From positions 65,352,966 through 65,416,965 of the forward strand of contig CM042010.1 in the NCBI GenBank assembly GCA_023525715.1: a stretch of DNA of 64,000 nt, given 5' to 3'. Within the stretch, counting starts at the first letter, position 1. Each line of letters opens with the position of its first letter. Below are positions 50,603 to 60,783 of the stretch, one piece after another. Origin of the DNA: Cichorium intybus (lineage: Eukaryota; Streptophyta; Magnoliopsida; Asterales; Asteraceae). The position numbers were made by a program, and so were the translations under genes. The notes under the pieces were generated by a model. The model saw only the letters and a program-made list of their open reading frames with translations, had not been told where the DNA came from and did no database searches.

Positions 50603-50636
50603 TTGATGGAGCATGTGTGGTTTACCGGCACATCAA
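50603..50636 (+). other. Conserved leader hairpin 2 (element A), stem TTGATG/CATCAA
   Basis: Same core as hairpin 1, but both arms change together (G-C to A-T at the fourth pair). Confidence 0.65.
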
Positions 50637-50988
50637 TTTAAGATGATAATGGACCCCGAGAGTACCCAGCTAATTTGCATGGTTATTCACACCCGGTTTG
50701 TGATCCTCGGCATCCCAGTCGCAAACGGTGGGGCATATCCAAGATTAAACATGCTATTGAACAGTTCAATATATCTCAAAAGAAACTAGGAATTCCATTT
50801 ATAATAAGATTATTTTTCCGCGGTGGAATTGGCTGAATCGTCATTCGCCTACCTTTATAAAATTTGCTTATAGATTACGGCATCCCTCTTCTATGTTGCA
50901 AATTGTTATAGTTGGATCCTAGCCTTATTTTATATTGGGTTATTATAAGGACCGACAAGTATCTAATTAAACTTACCTTCTTTTATAG

Positions 50989-51789
50989 ATGTCTTCTGCT
51001 GATCAATCCGCTCCCCAATCAAACTCCAGTGTTCCCTCTATCCTCTCACTGTGTTCCAAGGTTCAATTGAACGGGACAAACTACAATGACTGGATTAGAA
51101 ACATCAAGATGGCTCTGAGGTACGAGAACAAAGAGTATGTTCTCGAGACTGAGCTTGTCGATGTTGACCTTGAAACTGCTACTCCCGAGGAGATTGCCTC
51201 ATACCAAAAACATTCTGATGATGCGACCAAAGTGGCCTGCATCATGATCGCCACAATGAACCCCGAATTGCAAAGGATATATGAAGACTACTGGCCCTTC
51301 GAGATGCACAAGGAGCTCGCGGAAAAGTTCCTCAAGCATGAGCGCATCGAGAGGTGCGAGGTGGTCAAGGACTTCACGAACAGCAAACCTAAAGATGGAG
51401 ATTCCATCTGCGCTCATGTGCAAAGAATGCAAGGTTACGTGGAGCGGCTTAGAAAGCTTGCGATGCCTGTACCGGAGGAGTTGGCCGTGGACATAGTGCT
51501 TAACTCCCTACCGAGTTCTTATGACCAGTTCAGGCTGGCTTATCATTTGAACAACAATCAGGCTAACCTGACTGAGTTGCATCGCATGCTTCGAGTTGCT
51601 GAGGACGGGATGAAGGGTAAAAGTGTACCCTCGGTTAATCAACCCGTCCTAGCCACTGGAAGTGGCAAAGGAAAGAAGAGGAAGGGCCCTCCTAAACAAA
51701 ATTGGAGGGAAAAGGTTCAGGTCGGGTCGTCAAGCAATGGCTCGAGAACCAAGTCTTCCCAAATTCCTTGTGTGGCCAACCCCGATTAA
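50989..51789 (+). CDS. gag: Gag (element A), up to the first in-frame stop
   Basis: 266 codons from ATG at 50989, the first ATG after the leader; B's gag starts at the same place. It has the copia gag layout: KVQLNGTNYNDWIRNIKMAL near residues 24-43, TMNPELQRIYEDYWP, LNSLPSSYDQFRLAYHLNN and a basic tail (GKGKKRKGPPK). It stops at TAA (51787-51789), where B reads GAA, just before the zinc knuckle. A Gag without the knuckle should bind RNA poorly, so the stop is probably a lesion. Downstream coding is in the same frame. Confidence 0.88.
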   Translation: MSSADQSAPQSNSSVPSILSLCSKVQLNGTNYNDWIRNIKMALRYENKEYVLETELVDVDLETATPEEIASYQKHSDDATKVACIMIATMNPELQRIYEDYWPFEMHKELAEKFLKHERIERCEVVKDFTNSKPKDGDSICAHVQRMQGYVERLRKLAMPVPEELAVDIVLNSLPSSYDQFRLAYHLNNNQANLTELHRMLRVAEDGMKGKSVPSVNQPVLATGSGKGKKRKGPPKQNWREKVQVGSSSNGSRTKSSQIPCVANPD

Positions 51790-52233
51790 GCCAACTGTTT
51801 TTACTGCAAAGAGAAGGTCCATTGGAAGAGAAGCTGCCCCAAATACTTGCAGGATGTAAAGGATAGGAAAGTAAAGCCATCGACAGCAGGTATATACACT
51901 ATCTCTAAAAACTCACCATCTTCTAATTCTTGGGTCCTTGATACAGGATGTGGTTTTCACATTTGTTCTGATCTACAGGGCCTAAAGGAAAGCAGGGAGG
52001 TGGAGCACGGTAGACTGAACTTGATGATGGGCAATAGGAGATCGTCCTCTGTTACCAAGATCGGCGTTTACAGTTTAGTGCTTAGTAGTGATGTTAGTAT
52101 AGAGTTATTTAATTGTTGCTATTCGCCAGAAATGGCAAGAAATATTATTTCATTTCACGCATTGTTCAGACAAGGATTTTAATTTTCTTTTGATAATAAA
52201 ATTGGTTCGATTTCTGTTTTCAAAAATGGTATT
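51790..52233 (+). pseudogene. pol: Gag zinc knuckle and protease (element A)
   Basis: In frame with gag. The knuckle CFYCKEKVHWKRSC (51796-51837) has Val where B has Gly (CX2CX4HX4C otherwise kept). The protease active site LDTGCGFHI follows, with DTG at 51940-51948. The frame is cut by TAA at 52180-52182, between protease and integrase. The identical TAA is present in B (58533-58535), so it predates both insertions. Confidence 0.82.
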
Positions 52234-55020
52234 TTGATTTTTACTGCTTATCCTTGTGATGGTGTGTATGAAACTGTTGAATGTGTTGACAATTTAGGAC
52301 ATAGTGTAAATTATATTGATTCTACTAGTGGTGTAGAAAAGGCATGTCTGTGGCATAGTCGGCTCGGGCACATCAGCAAGAAACGCATCGCCCAACTCCA
52401 AAAGGATGGAGTGTTGGAATCATTCGACCTCAGGTCGGATGATGTATGCGAATCTTGTCTGTTGGGCAAGATGACTAAATCACCTTTCAAATGGTCTTTT
52501 GAAAGAGGTGAGGGTCTGCTGGACATCATTCACACGGATGTGTGTGGTCCATTCAGATCAACCACAAAGGATGGCACGCGGTTCTATGTGACCTTTACCG
52601 ACGATTTCAGTAGATACGGTTATATCTACTTGATCAAGCACAAGTCGGACACCTTTGAAAAGTTCAAAGAGTTTAAGAACGAGGTAGAGAATCAATTAGG
52701 CGGGAAGATAAAGATGCTCAGGTCCCACAGAGGCGGAGAGTATCTAAGTATCGAGTTCCTAGACTATCTAAAGGAATGCAGAATAGTTTCGCAGTTGACA
52801 CCTCCCAGGACACCACAGTTGAACGGTGTTGCGGAGAGGCGCAACCGAACCCTGTTGGACATGGTTCGTTCCATGATGAGTCGAGCTTCACTTCCTATTC
52901 ACTTCTGGGGGTATGCCTTAGAGACTGCCGCCCATATCCTCAATCTTGTCCCTACTAAAAAGGTTGCTAAAACACCTCATGAAATGTGGACGGGGAAAGT
53001 TCCCTCGTTGGCACATATCAAAGTCTGGGGTTGTGAGGCTTTCGTTAGACGAGAGACTCAAGACAAACTCGCAGAAAGAAGCGAAAGGTGTTTCTTCCTT
53101 GGTTATCCCAAACAGTCCTTTGGATATCTATTCTACAGACCGAGCGAGGACGTGGTCTTTGTAGCTAGACGAGTGGTCTTTCGAGAGAGAGAGCTCATAT
53201 TCAAAGAGGACAGTGGGAGTACCATTGATCTGGAAGAAATTCAAGAGTCATCAGATGACGCAACCTTAGGAGAAACTAGCAACCGACATGAGGAAGAAGT
53301 TCCTGTTGGTCCGACAGATGTATCCTTACCTCTTAGGCGTTCCGGTAGGGTTAGCATGCCACCCGAGTTTTATGGGTTCCATATAACTTCGGATGGGGAC
53401 ACGTTTGTCAGTGATAGGACACTGATAAATTTGGATGAACCAGCTAACTACCAGGAAGCAGTGGCGGGCCCTGAGTCTGCCAAGTGGAAAGAGGCCATGG
53501 ATAGCGAGATCAAGTCTATGTATGACAATCAAGTTTGGAACTTGGTTGATAACGTACCGGGTCGAAAGACAGTCGGGTGCAAATGGATCTTCAAGAAAAA
53601 GACCGACATGGACGGAAAGGTACACACTTTCAAAGCAAGACTGGTTGCGAAGGGCTTTACTCAAACCCCAGGGGTTGATTATGACGAGACCTTCTCACCA
53701 GTAGTCAAGATAAAGTCTATTAGGATTATGTTGGCCATAGCTGCATTTCATGACTATGAAATTTGGCAGATGGACGTCAAAACCGCTTTCCTTAATGGGA
53801 AGTTGACTAAGGATGTTTACATGAATCAGCCAGAGGGTTTTGTCAATGCAAAGTATCCTAATAAGGTGTGTAATCTTGAGAGATCAATCTATGGATTGAA
53901 GCAAGCTTCTCGCAGCTGGAATCTTTGTTTCCATGAGAAAGTGAAAGAGTTTGGCTTCTCTAGGAGCGAGGATGAGTCCTGCGTATATGTCAAGGCTAGT
54001 GGGAGTATAGTCACCTTTCTGGTGTTGTATGTCGATGACATACTGCTCATGGGAAACGATATTCCAACCTTGCAAGATGTCAAGGCTTGGCTTGGGAAAT
54101 GTTTCGCCATGAAGGACCTAGGAGAGGCTGCCTATATTCTCGGGATAAGAATTTTGAGAGATAGGAAGAAGAGACTAATTGGACTTAGTCAAGGTACATA
54201 CTTGGAAAAGGTACTGAAAAGATTTAGTATGGAAAATTCCAAGAAGGGAGAGCTACCTATCCAAAGTAATGCAAAATTGAGTAAGACTCAAAGTCCGAGT
54301 ACAGACGAAGAAATAGCTGAAATGAGTCGGGTACCTTACGCTTCGGCTGTAGGATCGATCATGTACGCTATGACGTGTACTCGCCCTGACGTGGCCTTTG
54401 CTTTAAGCATGGTCAGTCGGTACCAGGGTAACCCTGGAAGGGCGCATTGGATAGCTGTGAAAAATATACTCAAGTATCTGCGAAGGACCAAGAACATGGT
54501 GTTAGTCCTCGGTGGTAGTGATACCTTGAGAGTTGAAGGATATACAGATGCCAGTTTTCAGACGGATAGAGACAGTGGTCGGTCTCAGTCGGGCTGGGTA
54601 TTCCTTTTGAACGGTGGAGCAGTTACTTGGAAAAGTTCCAAGCAAGAAACAGTGGCTGATTCTACGTACGAATCAGAGTACATAGCAGCAAGTGAAGCGT
54701 CAAAGGAAGCGGCTTGGCTGAAGAACTTTATCGGTGACCTTGGAGTAGTCCCGAGTATTCAGGAGCCCTTGGAACTGTTCTGCGATAACGAAGGTGCGGT
54801 CGCCTTGACAAAGGAACCGCGTGGTCATGGAAAGTCCAGACATATCGATAGAAAGTACCATTACATCAGACATAGGGTAGAAGAAGGTCACCTCCTTGTA
54901 AAGAGGGTATCATCGGAAGATAATCCTGCAGATCCCTTGACAAAGGCTCTGAGTAGGATTAAGCATAATCAGCATGCTAGGAGCATTGGATTAAGAGATG
55001 ATATAAGTTTTTGTAATTAG
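52234..55020 (+). CDS. pol: Integrase, reverse transcriptase and RNase H (element A)
   Basis: 928 codons in the gag frame. Integrase: zinc residues H41, H46, C72, C75 (counted from the Met at 52234), catalytic D102 and E201. The second catalytic Asp is His165 (RSHRGGEY; B has RSDRGGEY), which should abolish activity. RT: KWIFKKKTDMDG, QMDVKTAFLNGKL, YGLKQASRSWN and catalytic YVDD at 599-602. RNase H: YTDASFQTD near 770, STYESEYIAAS, LFCDNEGAV, RHIDRKYHYIRH. It ends RSIGLRDDISFCN. RT and RNase H look intact; the element cannot integrate itself. Confidence 0.92.
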   Translation: MIFTAYPCDGVYETVECVDNLGHSVNYIDSTSGVEKACLWHSRLGHISKKRIAQLQKDGVLESFDLRSDDVCESCLLGKMTKSPFKWSFERGEGLLDIIHTDVCGPFRSTTKDGTRFYVTFTDDFSRYGYIYLIKHKSDTFEKFKEFKNEVENQLGGKIKMLRSHRGGEYLSIEFLDYLKECRIVSQLTPPRTPQLNGVAERRNRTLLDMVRSMMSRASLPIHFWGYALETAAHILNLVPTKKVAKTPHEMWTGKVPSLAHIKVWGCEAFVRRETQDKLAERSERCFFLGYPKQSFGYLFYRPSEDVVFVARRVVFRERELIFKEDSGSTIDLEEIQESSDDATLGETSNRHEEEVPVGPTDVSLPLRRSGRVSMPPEFYGFHITSDGDTFVSDRTLINLDEPANYQEAVAGPESAKWKEAMDSEIKSMYDNQVWNLVDNVPGRKTVGCKWIFKKKTDMDGKVHTFKARLVAKGFTQTPGVDYDETFSPVVKIKSIRIMLAIAAFHDYEIWQMDVKTAFLNGKLTKDVYMNQPEGFVNAKYPNKVCNLERSIYGLKQASRSWNLCFHEKVKEFGFSRSEDESCVYVKASGSIVTFLVLYVDDILLMGNDIPTLQDVKAWLGKCFAMKDLGEAAYILGIRILRDRKKRLIGLSQGTYLEKVLKRFSMENSKKGELPIQSNAKLSKTQSPSTDEEIAEMSRVPYASAVGSIMYAMTCTRPDVAFALSMVSRYQGNPGRAHWIAVKNILKYLRRTKNMVLVLGGSDTLRVEGYTDASFQTDRDSGRSQSGWVFLLNGGAVTWKSSKQETVADSTYESEYIAASEASKEAAWLKNFIGDLGVVPSIQEPLELFCDNEGAVALTKEPRGHGKSRHIDRKYHYIRHRVEEGHLLVKRVSSEDNPADPLTKALSRIKHNQHARSIGLRDDISFCN

Positions 55021-55852
55021 ATAGATTTTTGAAACTTGTAACAATGTTATTGTATTTGACTTTTGTGATTTAATAATGAAGATTTATTAATGAGTAATGG
55101 TTTACAAATTTTGTCAATAATATATCATTGTGTTTCATTTTGCATGTTTTACTTCCTGAATAATTGGATTAATCAAATATCCACAGTCGCTCATACTTTT
55201 AGGGAGTAAGTATGAAGTAAGGCTGTCATGAATTGGTAATAGATTGTCTAAGGAGTTAGACATTGCAATTGGATTGCTGCACCATTCGTGAGTACTTGGA
55301 AATGGAGATTTGAGTATTGGATAAACCCGTGCTCAATGGATTGCTTCATGGATTACATCACGAGCAATATTGAGACGATAATATCTTTTGATCTTTAAGC
55401 TAAGACATATGAGTTATGATTTACTAAGACGGTTGTTCATTGATAATACGAAAACGCATCGGTAACTCGGTGTTATAAAACGTATTGTTGTGAGTAATTT
55501 GTTTGGTAAAAGACATAAGTATATGAGTCGAAGTTTATTCGTCCCTTGACCCTAACGGGGAACAGATATCTGTAGGCCTCTCGATGATTTTGAAGTTGAC
55601 TAAAATGGTTGGCCAACCGGGACTAAATTGGTAGTCTAAGAGTCATATGCAAATCGGAAATCGAGGAACAGTGAGTCAGACCAGATTGATTTTATCCATG
55701 TCTTGAGTCTGAAAAATATCTTGTTGGACGGAGGATCATCTGATCACTTATCTATGGACAGGACTGATTAGATCAGAGTTTGGCATTGGTTTCTAGGAAG
55801 CTACAAGTGCTGGTTAATTAGAGGTTAAATTGGTAATTATAGTCATAGACTT
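55021..55852 (+). other. Element A 3' UTR (PPT deleted)
   Basis: About 830 bp homologous to the 3' UTR of B. It ends CATAGACTT, where the intact family continues into the PPT; the next base belongs to the interior of the 3' LTR. Confidence 0.85.
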
Positions 55853-56094
55853 CTCTCTGGGATTTTCGATCTGCATAACCTCTGGCTTGGGTGTGATCTC
55901 ATTTGAGGCAGGATAATTTTGCTGCTTAGCTTCCAGAAAATTCTAAAAGGTTGGTTTTTCTAATTTTATTCTTTTAGTTAATTTTCTTATGGCCTTTAGG
56001 TTTTGTTATATGTTCAATTAGAAGAAAACATAGATCCTTATAGATTGCATGTGAACTTAGGTTATTTAGTTCATGGTTTGCAGAAAACCTTTCA
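55853..56094 (+). repeat. Element A 3' LTR, last 242 bp only
   Basis: Matches 49392-49633 with two obvious differences (AGATTGCATG for AGGTTGCATG, AAACCTTTCA for AAAGCTTTCA). The first 537 bp, including U3 and promoter, are missing. The junction has TT microhomology. Confidence 0.92.
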
Positions 56095-57668
56095 CTAACT
56101 TGGTTATAACCATTTTTGTTAGAAAGTAGTGTTCCCGGTTACAAAAACGTAGTTTTTACTAGTTTTCGTTTTTATGACGTTTATATTAAAGGTCTAGTAT
56201 TTTTACACACTTTATTTATAGTTTGTAACTTTTACACAAACATAATATGTCATAATGTTTATAATACATAGATCTAACCATTTTTCATGTCAAAAACGTT
56301 TTTACACAACTACTAGTTTTATAAACTTGTGTAAATCGTTATTTATAACATATAAACATATATAATCTTATGTAAATCATCATTTTTAACATATGAACTT
56401 GTATTCTCCCCTAAAATGTTTAGAAAAGATGAAAATGAGGGGTATGAACTCACCCTTGATGCGTGCTTTACTTAAAAATAAGATTGATCTTGCGGGATTT
56501 GTGGTAGGAAGTAATATCTAGGCTTTGTAGCTCGAATGACCCTTGGACAAAACTATTATCCAATAGTTTTACGTAAATGTTAGTGTGTGTAAATGGAATA
56601 AAACTTGTGTAATAGTGTTTAAAATCACAAGAGAAGTTAACTTACCAAGAATGGGATGTTTTACACCAAATATGGTGGAAGATGGTGGTGGTTTGTGGTG
56701 GTGTATGGTGGTGGCGGGTTGAAGAGAAGGTGGTGGTGGGGTGAGCCGAATTTGAGAGGCAAGGGAGAGAAGAGAGAAGAGTTGGGTTGGTGCTTTTAGT
56801 CAAAAGATCAAGTCTTGGTTCTTTACTTGATTTAATGCTAGATTTTTGTTGGATTTTATGAAGTATTTTATTCTAGCCTAGGATTGTGAATCGTGAAGCT
56901 TAGATTGCATTGGGAGATGGCTTGGATCTCATGTTTCAGCCGATGGGGTAGAGGGGTGGGGGTGGGGTGGGTTAGTTTTTTATAAAAATGGTAGTTTACT
57001 TATATAAATATGTGATTTTTATAAATTCGTAAGACGTTTTAATGAAATTCAATGAGTTTTTGGAGAAATGATCTGCTAAATAAATATTATGTATAAAAAC
57101 ATTGCTAAACATTTATTTAGATTGAATCATAACTCGTTAGACGATGAAATACGCATTTAAGTGCAGTATTCTTCCGATTACGCGATTTTCAGCATTTTAC
57201 TGGAAAATATATTTAGCTATGAAATTAAATACTAGATAGTATTACGCTTCATAATATATGATTTGTTATCCCATTTTTGATGTTTAAGGCACCTCATTTT
57301 GTATTTTAGGCCCAAACCCTGTGTACATTTATTCGTTCACAACGGTTTAACTGTTGTAACTTTCACATACGAACTCCGTTTTCGACGTTCTATATATACA
57401 CAGGTTCGTATTTACGAATACATCGTTTTTTGACTATTATTATTCTCAAAATAATAATTGTACGATTATCGAATGTTTACGCTACAGAAGCTTATTATGC
57501 GTATTTTCAGCGTTTACTCGATAATTGTTTTGAATTAGCGTACGTAGTATTATAATATCTAATAATACATCGTAATATCATGGAAAATTTACTTTTCAAT
57601 ATATGGTTTAATGTACGCTTCGTTTGACTACAGTTGACCTTCGTTGACCAAAATTTACAATTCTCATA
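56095..57668 (-). repeat. Element H 5' LTR, second part
   Basis: Resumes after element A (CTAAC at 56095-56099 is the duplicated target) and matches about 41416-42988. Includes the GGTGG-rich tract near 56685-56745. Its outer end has lost the TGTCACA consensus (CTCATA). Confidence 0.93.
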
Positions 57669-58741
57669 AACGAAAGCCTCACAACCCCAGACTTAGATAT
57701 GTGCTAACGAGGGAACTTTCCCCGTCCACATTTCATGAGGTGTTTTAGCAACCTTCTTAGTAGGGACAAGATTGAGGATATGGGCGGCAGTTTCTAAGGC
57801 ATACCCCCAGAAGTGAATGGGAAGTGAAGCTCGACTCATCATGGAACGAACCATGTCCAACAGGGTTCGGTTGCGCCTCTCCGCAACACCGTTCAACTGT
57901 GGTGTCCTGGGAGGTGTCAACTGCGAAACTATTCCGCATTCCTTTAGATAGTCTAGGAACTCGATACTTAGATACTCTCCGCCTCTGTCGGACCTGTGCA
58001 TCTTTATCTTCCTGCCTAATTGATTCTCTACCTCGTTCTTAAACTCTTTGAACTTTTCAAAGGTGTCTGACTTATGCTTGATTAAGTAGATATAACCGTA
58101 TCTACTAAAATCGTCAGTAAAGGTTACGTAGAACCGCGTGCCATCCTTTGTGGTTGATCTGAATGGATCACACACATCCGTGTGAATGATGTCCAGCAGA
58201 CCCTCACCTCTTTCAAAAGACCCTTTGAAAGGTGATTTAGTCATCTTGCCCAACAGACAAGATTCGCATACATCATCCGACCTGAGGTCGAATGATTCCA
58301 ACACTCCATCCATTTGGAGTTGGGCGATGCGTTTCTTGCTGATGTGCCCGAGCCGACTATGCCACAGACATGCCTTTTCTATACCACTAGTAAAATCAAT
58401 ATAATTTACACTATGTCCTAAATTGTCAACACATTCAACAGTTTTATATACACCATCACAAGGATAAGCAGTAAAAATCAAAATACCATTTTTGAAAACA
58501 GAAATCGAACCAATTTTATTATCAAAAGAAAATTAAAATCCTTGTCTGAACAATGCGTGAAATGAAATAATGTTTCTTGCCATTTCTGGCGAATAGCAAC
58601 AATTAAATAACTCTAAGCTAACATCACTACTAAGCACTAAACTATAAACGCCGATCTTGGTAACAGGGGATGATCTCTTATTGCCCATGATCAAGTTCAC
58701 TCTACCGTGCTCCACCTCCCTGCTTTCCTTTAGGCCCTGCA
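57669..58741 (-). pseudogene. pol: Protease end and integrase (element B)
   Basis: 57693-58481 is open and encodes the zinc region (LWHSRLGH, CESC) and the integrase core with HTDVCDPF, RSDRGGEY and NGVAERRNR, so all three catalytic acidic residues are present, unlike A. Upstream, 58533-58742 encodes the protease end (EMARNIISFHALFRQGF) and stops at the same TAA as in A (58535-58533). It is cut by H at the TSD 57669-57673 and by the solo LTR at 58737-58741. Confidence 0.88.
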
Positions 58742-58971
58742 TGTAAGAACCTGCGAAAATTTGTAATAAAATGTAAAATTAACCGTGTGTAATAGTGAAA
58801 TTTGTGAAAAGAGTAAATTGGTCTTTTGGTATATTATAGACCATGGTGTAAAACAAATTGTGTTTGTGGGGTAAAAATGTAAAAATAAAACCTTGTGTGA
58901 TAAAAGTTAGATTTTTGGTGTCAAAAGTTCAAAGAAGGGAACCTGAGGGGTTAAAGTGGAAAAATTGGAAG

Positions 58972-58980
58972 TATAAATAG
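58972..58980 (+). promoter_or_regulatory. Putative TATA box of solo LTR I
   Basis: TATAAATAG, 230 bp from the LTR start. A spliced or unspliced transcript from here would read antisense to the surrounding element B. Confidence 0.5.
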
Positions 58981-59627
58981 GAGAAAAATCTCCCAAACTT
59001 CCCAGAAGAGTGTGGAGTGTTCGGGAGAAAGCCAGAGGTTACGGGAACTTGAAGCTTGGCAGAAGTGAAGCAAGAGTTGAGATAGTTGGTGGAAGAATTG
59101 AAGATTTCAAGCTAAAAACAAGGTTAGTGACTAAGTTCTTGATATCCAAGCATGTGTGTTCTTCACGGGACAAACTGAAATTTGAATTACAGTCATGATT
59201 CAGGTTGTTCCTGTGATTTCTATCATCTAAACAAGTTCAAATCACCAGGGGAACACACATCTTTCAAGGGTATTGTTGAAATTGTGAGAATTGGGGTTTT
59301 GAGCTCAAGAACCCTAGAAATGGGTTTTGAGATTAAAAACTGATTCTTGGTGTTTTGTTAGCCTCTAAGAATCATTTAGGATGTATTAAGACATTCCTAA
59401 GTGATTAATTTCAAAAATTTGTATTTTTGGTGAAAAACGTTAAAAACGGGTTTGTTATGAATTGTTGGGAAATTATGATTTTTCACAAGTTAAAACTTGA
59501 TGAAAATTGAAGGTTATTGACCTGGAATGATCCTAAAATGATTAAGTTATGTATTAAGGACTTAATACAGGGGAATAGTAGAAGTTGTAGCTGGAAAATC
59601 GTCAAAAAATAGCAACTTACTCAGGGA

Positions 59628-59661
59628 TCGCGACGCGACGACCCTTGGGTCGCGACGCGAC
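59628..59661 (+). repeat. GC-rich direct repeat TCGCGACGCGAC (solo LTR I)
   Basis: Two identical 12-mers start 22 bp apart; CCCTTGGG lies between and is itself nearly palindromic. Confidence 0.75.
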
Positions 59662-60783
59662 CTTGCGGCAGAAAGCCAAGAAGTTTCTGTCCAATTTTGA
59701 AATTTGAAACCGTTGCTAGACATGTCCGTTTGACCTGAAATTCATACCATAGGTTTAAAATGGTGTGAAACTACGTGGAAAATTGTCGGAATGGAAATAC
59801 GACCTCCCGAGAGTACTGTAGCAAAATACGCGTATTTCGGGAAAATTTACAAATTAAAGGAAGCTATTATAATGAGGGTTGTAGTTTAATATAACTCGTA
59901 GTTGCATAGTATGGCACTCTTGTGCTGTAAAGTTAGTTGTTATATATATGAATTGAATATAAATGTATATCTTGTAAATAATAGGTGGTGGTTCAAATAC
60001 GGTGAACCAAGCGAAGGAAAAAGGAGTGCAAAAGACTAACTGACTCCTAGGTGACTCGAGGTGAGTATTATGTGGATTTTTGAGTACATAGCAAAATGAG
60101 TTTTATTCAAAATGTTTTGGAGTCAAAGTGTTTTTATGGCTTTAAAAGTATTTTATGAAAAATATGCTTATAATGTGTACAGAAAGAGAATCAGAAATAC
60201 AGTGAACTGATAATGTAATTGGCCCATGATGATGAGTTGCTTAGTATCCGGATAAAGACCACGGCCTGCTGCGGTAGGGGTGGCAAAAAGACGCTACTGG
60301 GATGGTACCTCCCGTCGCGAAGTAGTTGTCTAATTACCTTGATAGATGAATCCGTTTCATGCTATTGAGGAAGCAGCTATACGGGTGCGTCTCGTATAAA
60401 ACCTACGGGTGCGCTCGTAGGAATGTACCATGACATAATAAGAAATACCTATGGGTGCGCTCATAGGAAATAAAATATTAGAAATTTAAGAATAATGTTA
60501 TTATTGGAAAACTGTTTTGGGTCTAAACCCATAATGCTCACGAGACATTATGTCTCACGTATTTTTTTTAAAATGCTATGTACTCAGGTAAGCGGGAAGA
60601 ACGTTAAAAGCGTCGGGTGTGGGACCGTAGCTTCTGTTGTATAAAGTGTAAAATAGACAGGTTTGAACTATGGTGATGATGCAAACTTGTGATGCCCCGT
60701 TTGTAAAACTTAAATGGTTTGTATGACTAAATATTTGTAATATAAGTTTGAAAATTTTTTTTTATAAAAGTTGGGGTGTTACA

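Larger units (their letters stand above)
49634..50988 (+). other. Element A PBS and leader
   Basis: PBS TGGTATCAGAGC at 49635-49646. The 1.35-kb leader contains telobox-like AAACCCTAA (49700-49708, 49746-49754), AT-rich TTAATTAA sequence (49900-50140), CCGCTCGCCTGATCAGTGG (50343-50361) and two conserved hairpins. It is shared with B, C and E. Confidence 0.85.
48855..56094 (+). mobile_element. Element A, Ty1/copia retrotransposon with truncated 3' LTR
   Basis: 7240 bp inside the 5' LTR of H, TSD CTAAC (48850-48854, 56095-56099). The order 5' LTR, PBS, leader, gag, protease, integrase, RT, RNase H, 3' UTR shows the copia arrangement (integrase before RT). The coding region is one frame of 1344 codons broken only by two TAA codons. 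The 3' LTR lacks its first 537 bp and the PPT, lost in one internal deletion after insertion. It is the best copy of the autonomous-type family here. Confidence 0.96.
39525..57668 (-). mobile_element. Element H, degenerate gypsy element with very long LTRs (holds element A)
   Basis: TSD AACGA (39520-39524, 57669-57673) in the integrase gene of B. The left LTR is 3464 bp (39525-42988); the right LTR (46959-57668) is 3465 bp once A and one copy of its TSD (7245 bp) are removed. LTR ends are TGTGACA...TGTCACA-like; the right-hand outer end has mutated to CTCATA. The internal region is only about 4 kb and lacks a recognisable gag core, most of protease, and most of RT and RNase H. It is probably non-autonomous or an internally deleted copy. 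Confidence 0.94.
58742..60783 (+). mobile_element. Element I, solo LTR, probably gypsy
   Basis: 2042 bp, TGTAAGAACC...GGTGTTACA, flanked by TSD CTGCA (58737-58741, 60784-60788), with no internal region or second LTR. This is the product expected of LTR-LTR recombination. TATAAATAG at 58972-58980 on the plus strand gives the likely orientation. It contains GC-rich direct repeats TCGCGACGCGAC (59628, 59650) and two repeats sharing GGGTGCGCTC near 60410 and 60455. The gypsy assignment rests only on length and end sequence. Confidence 0.85.
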
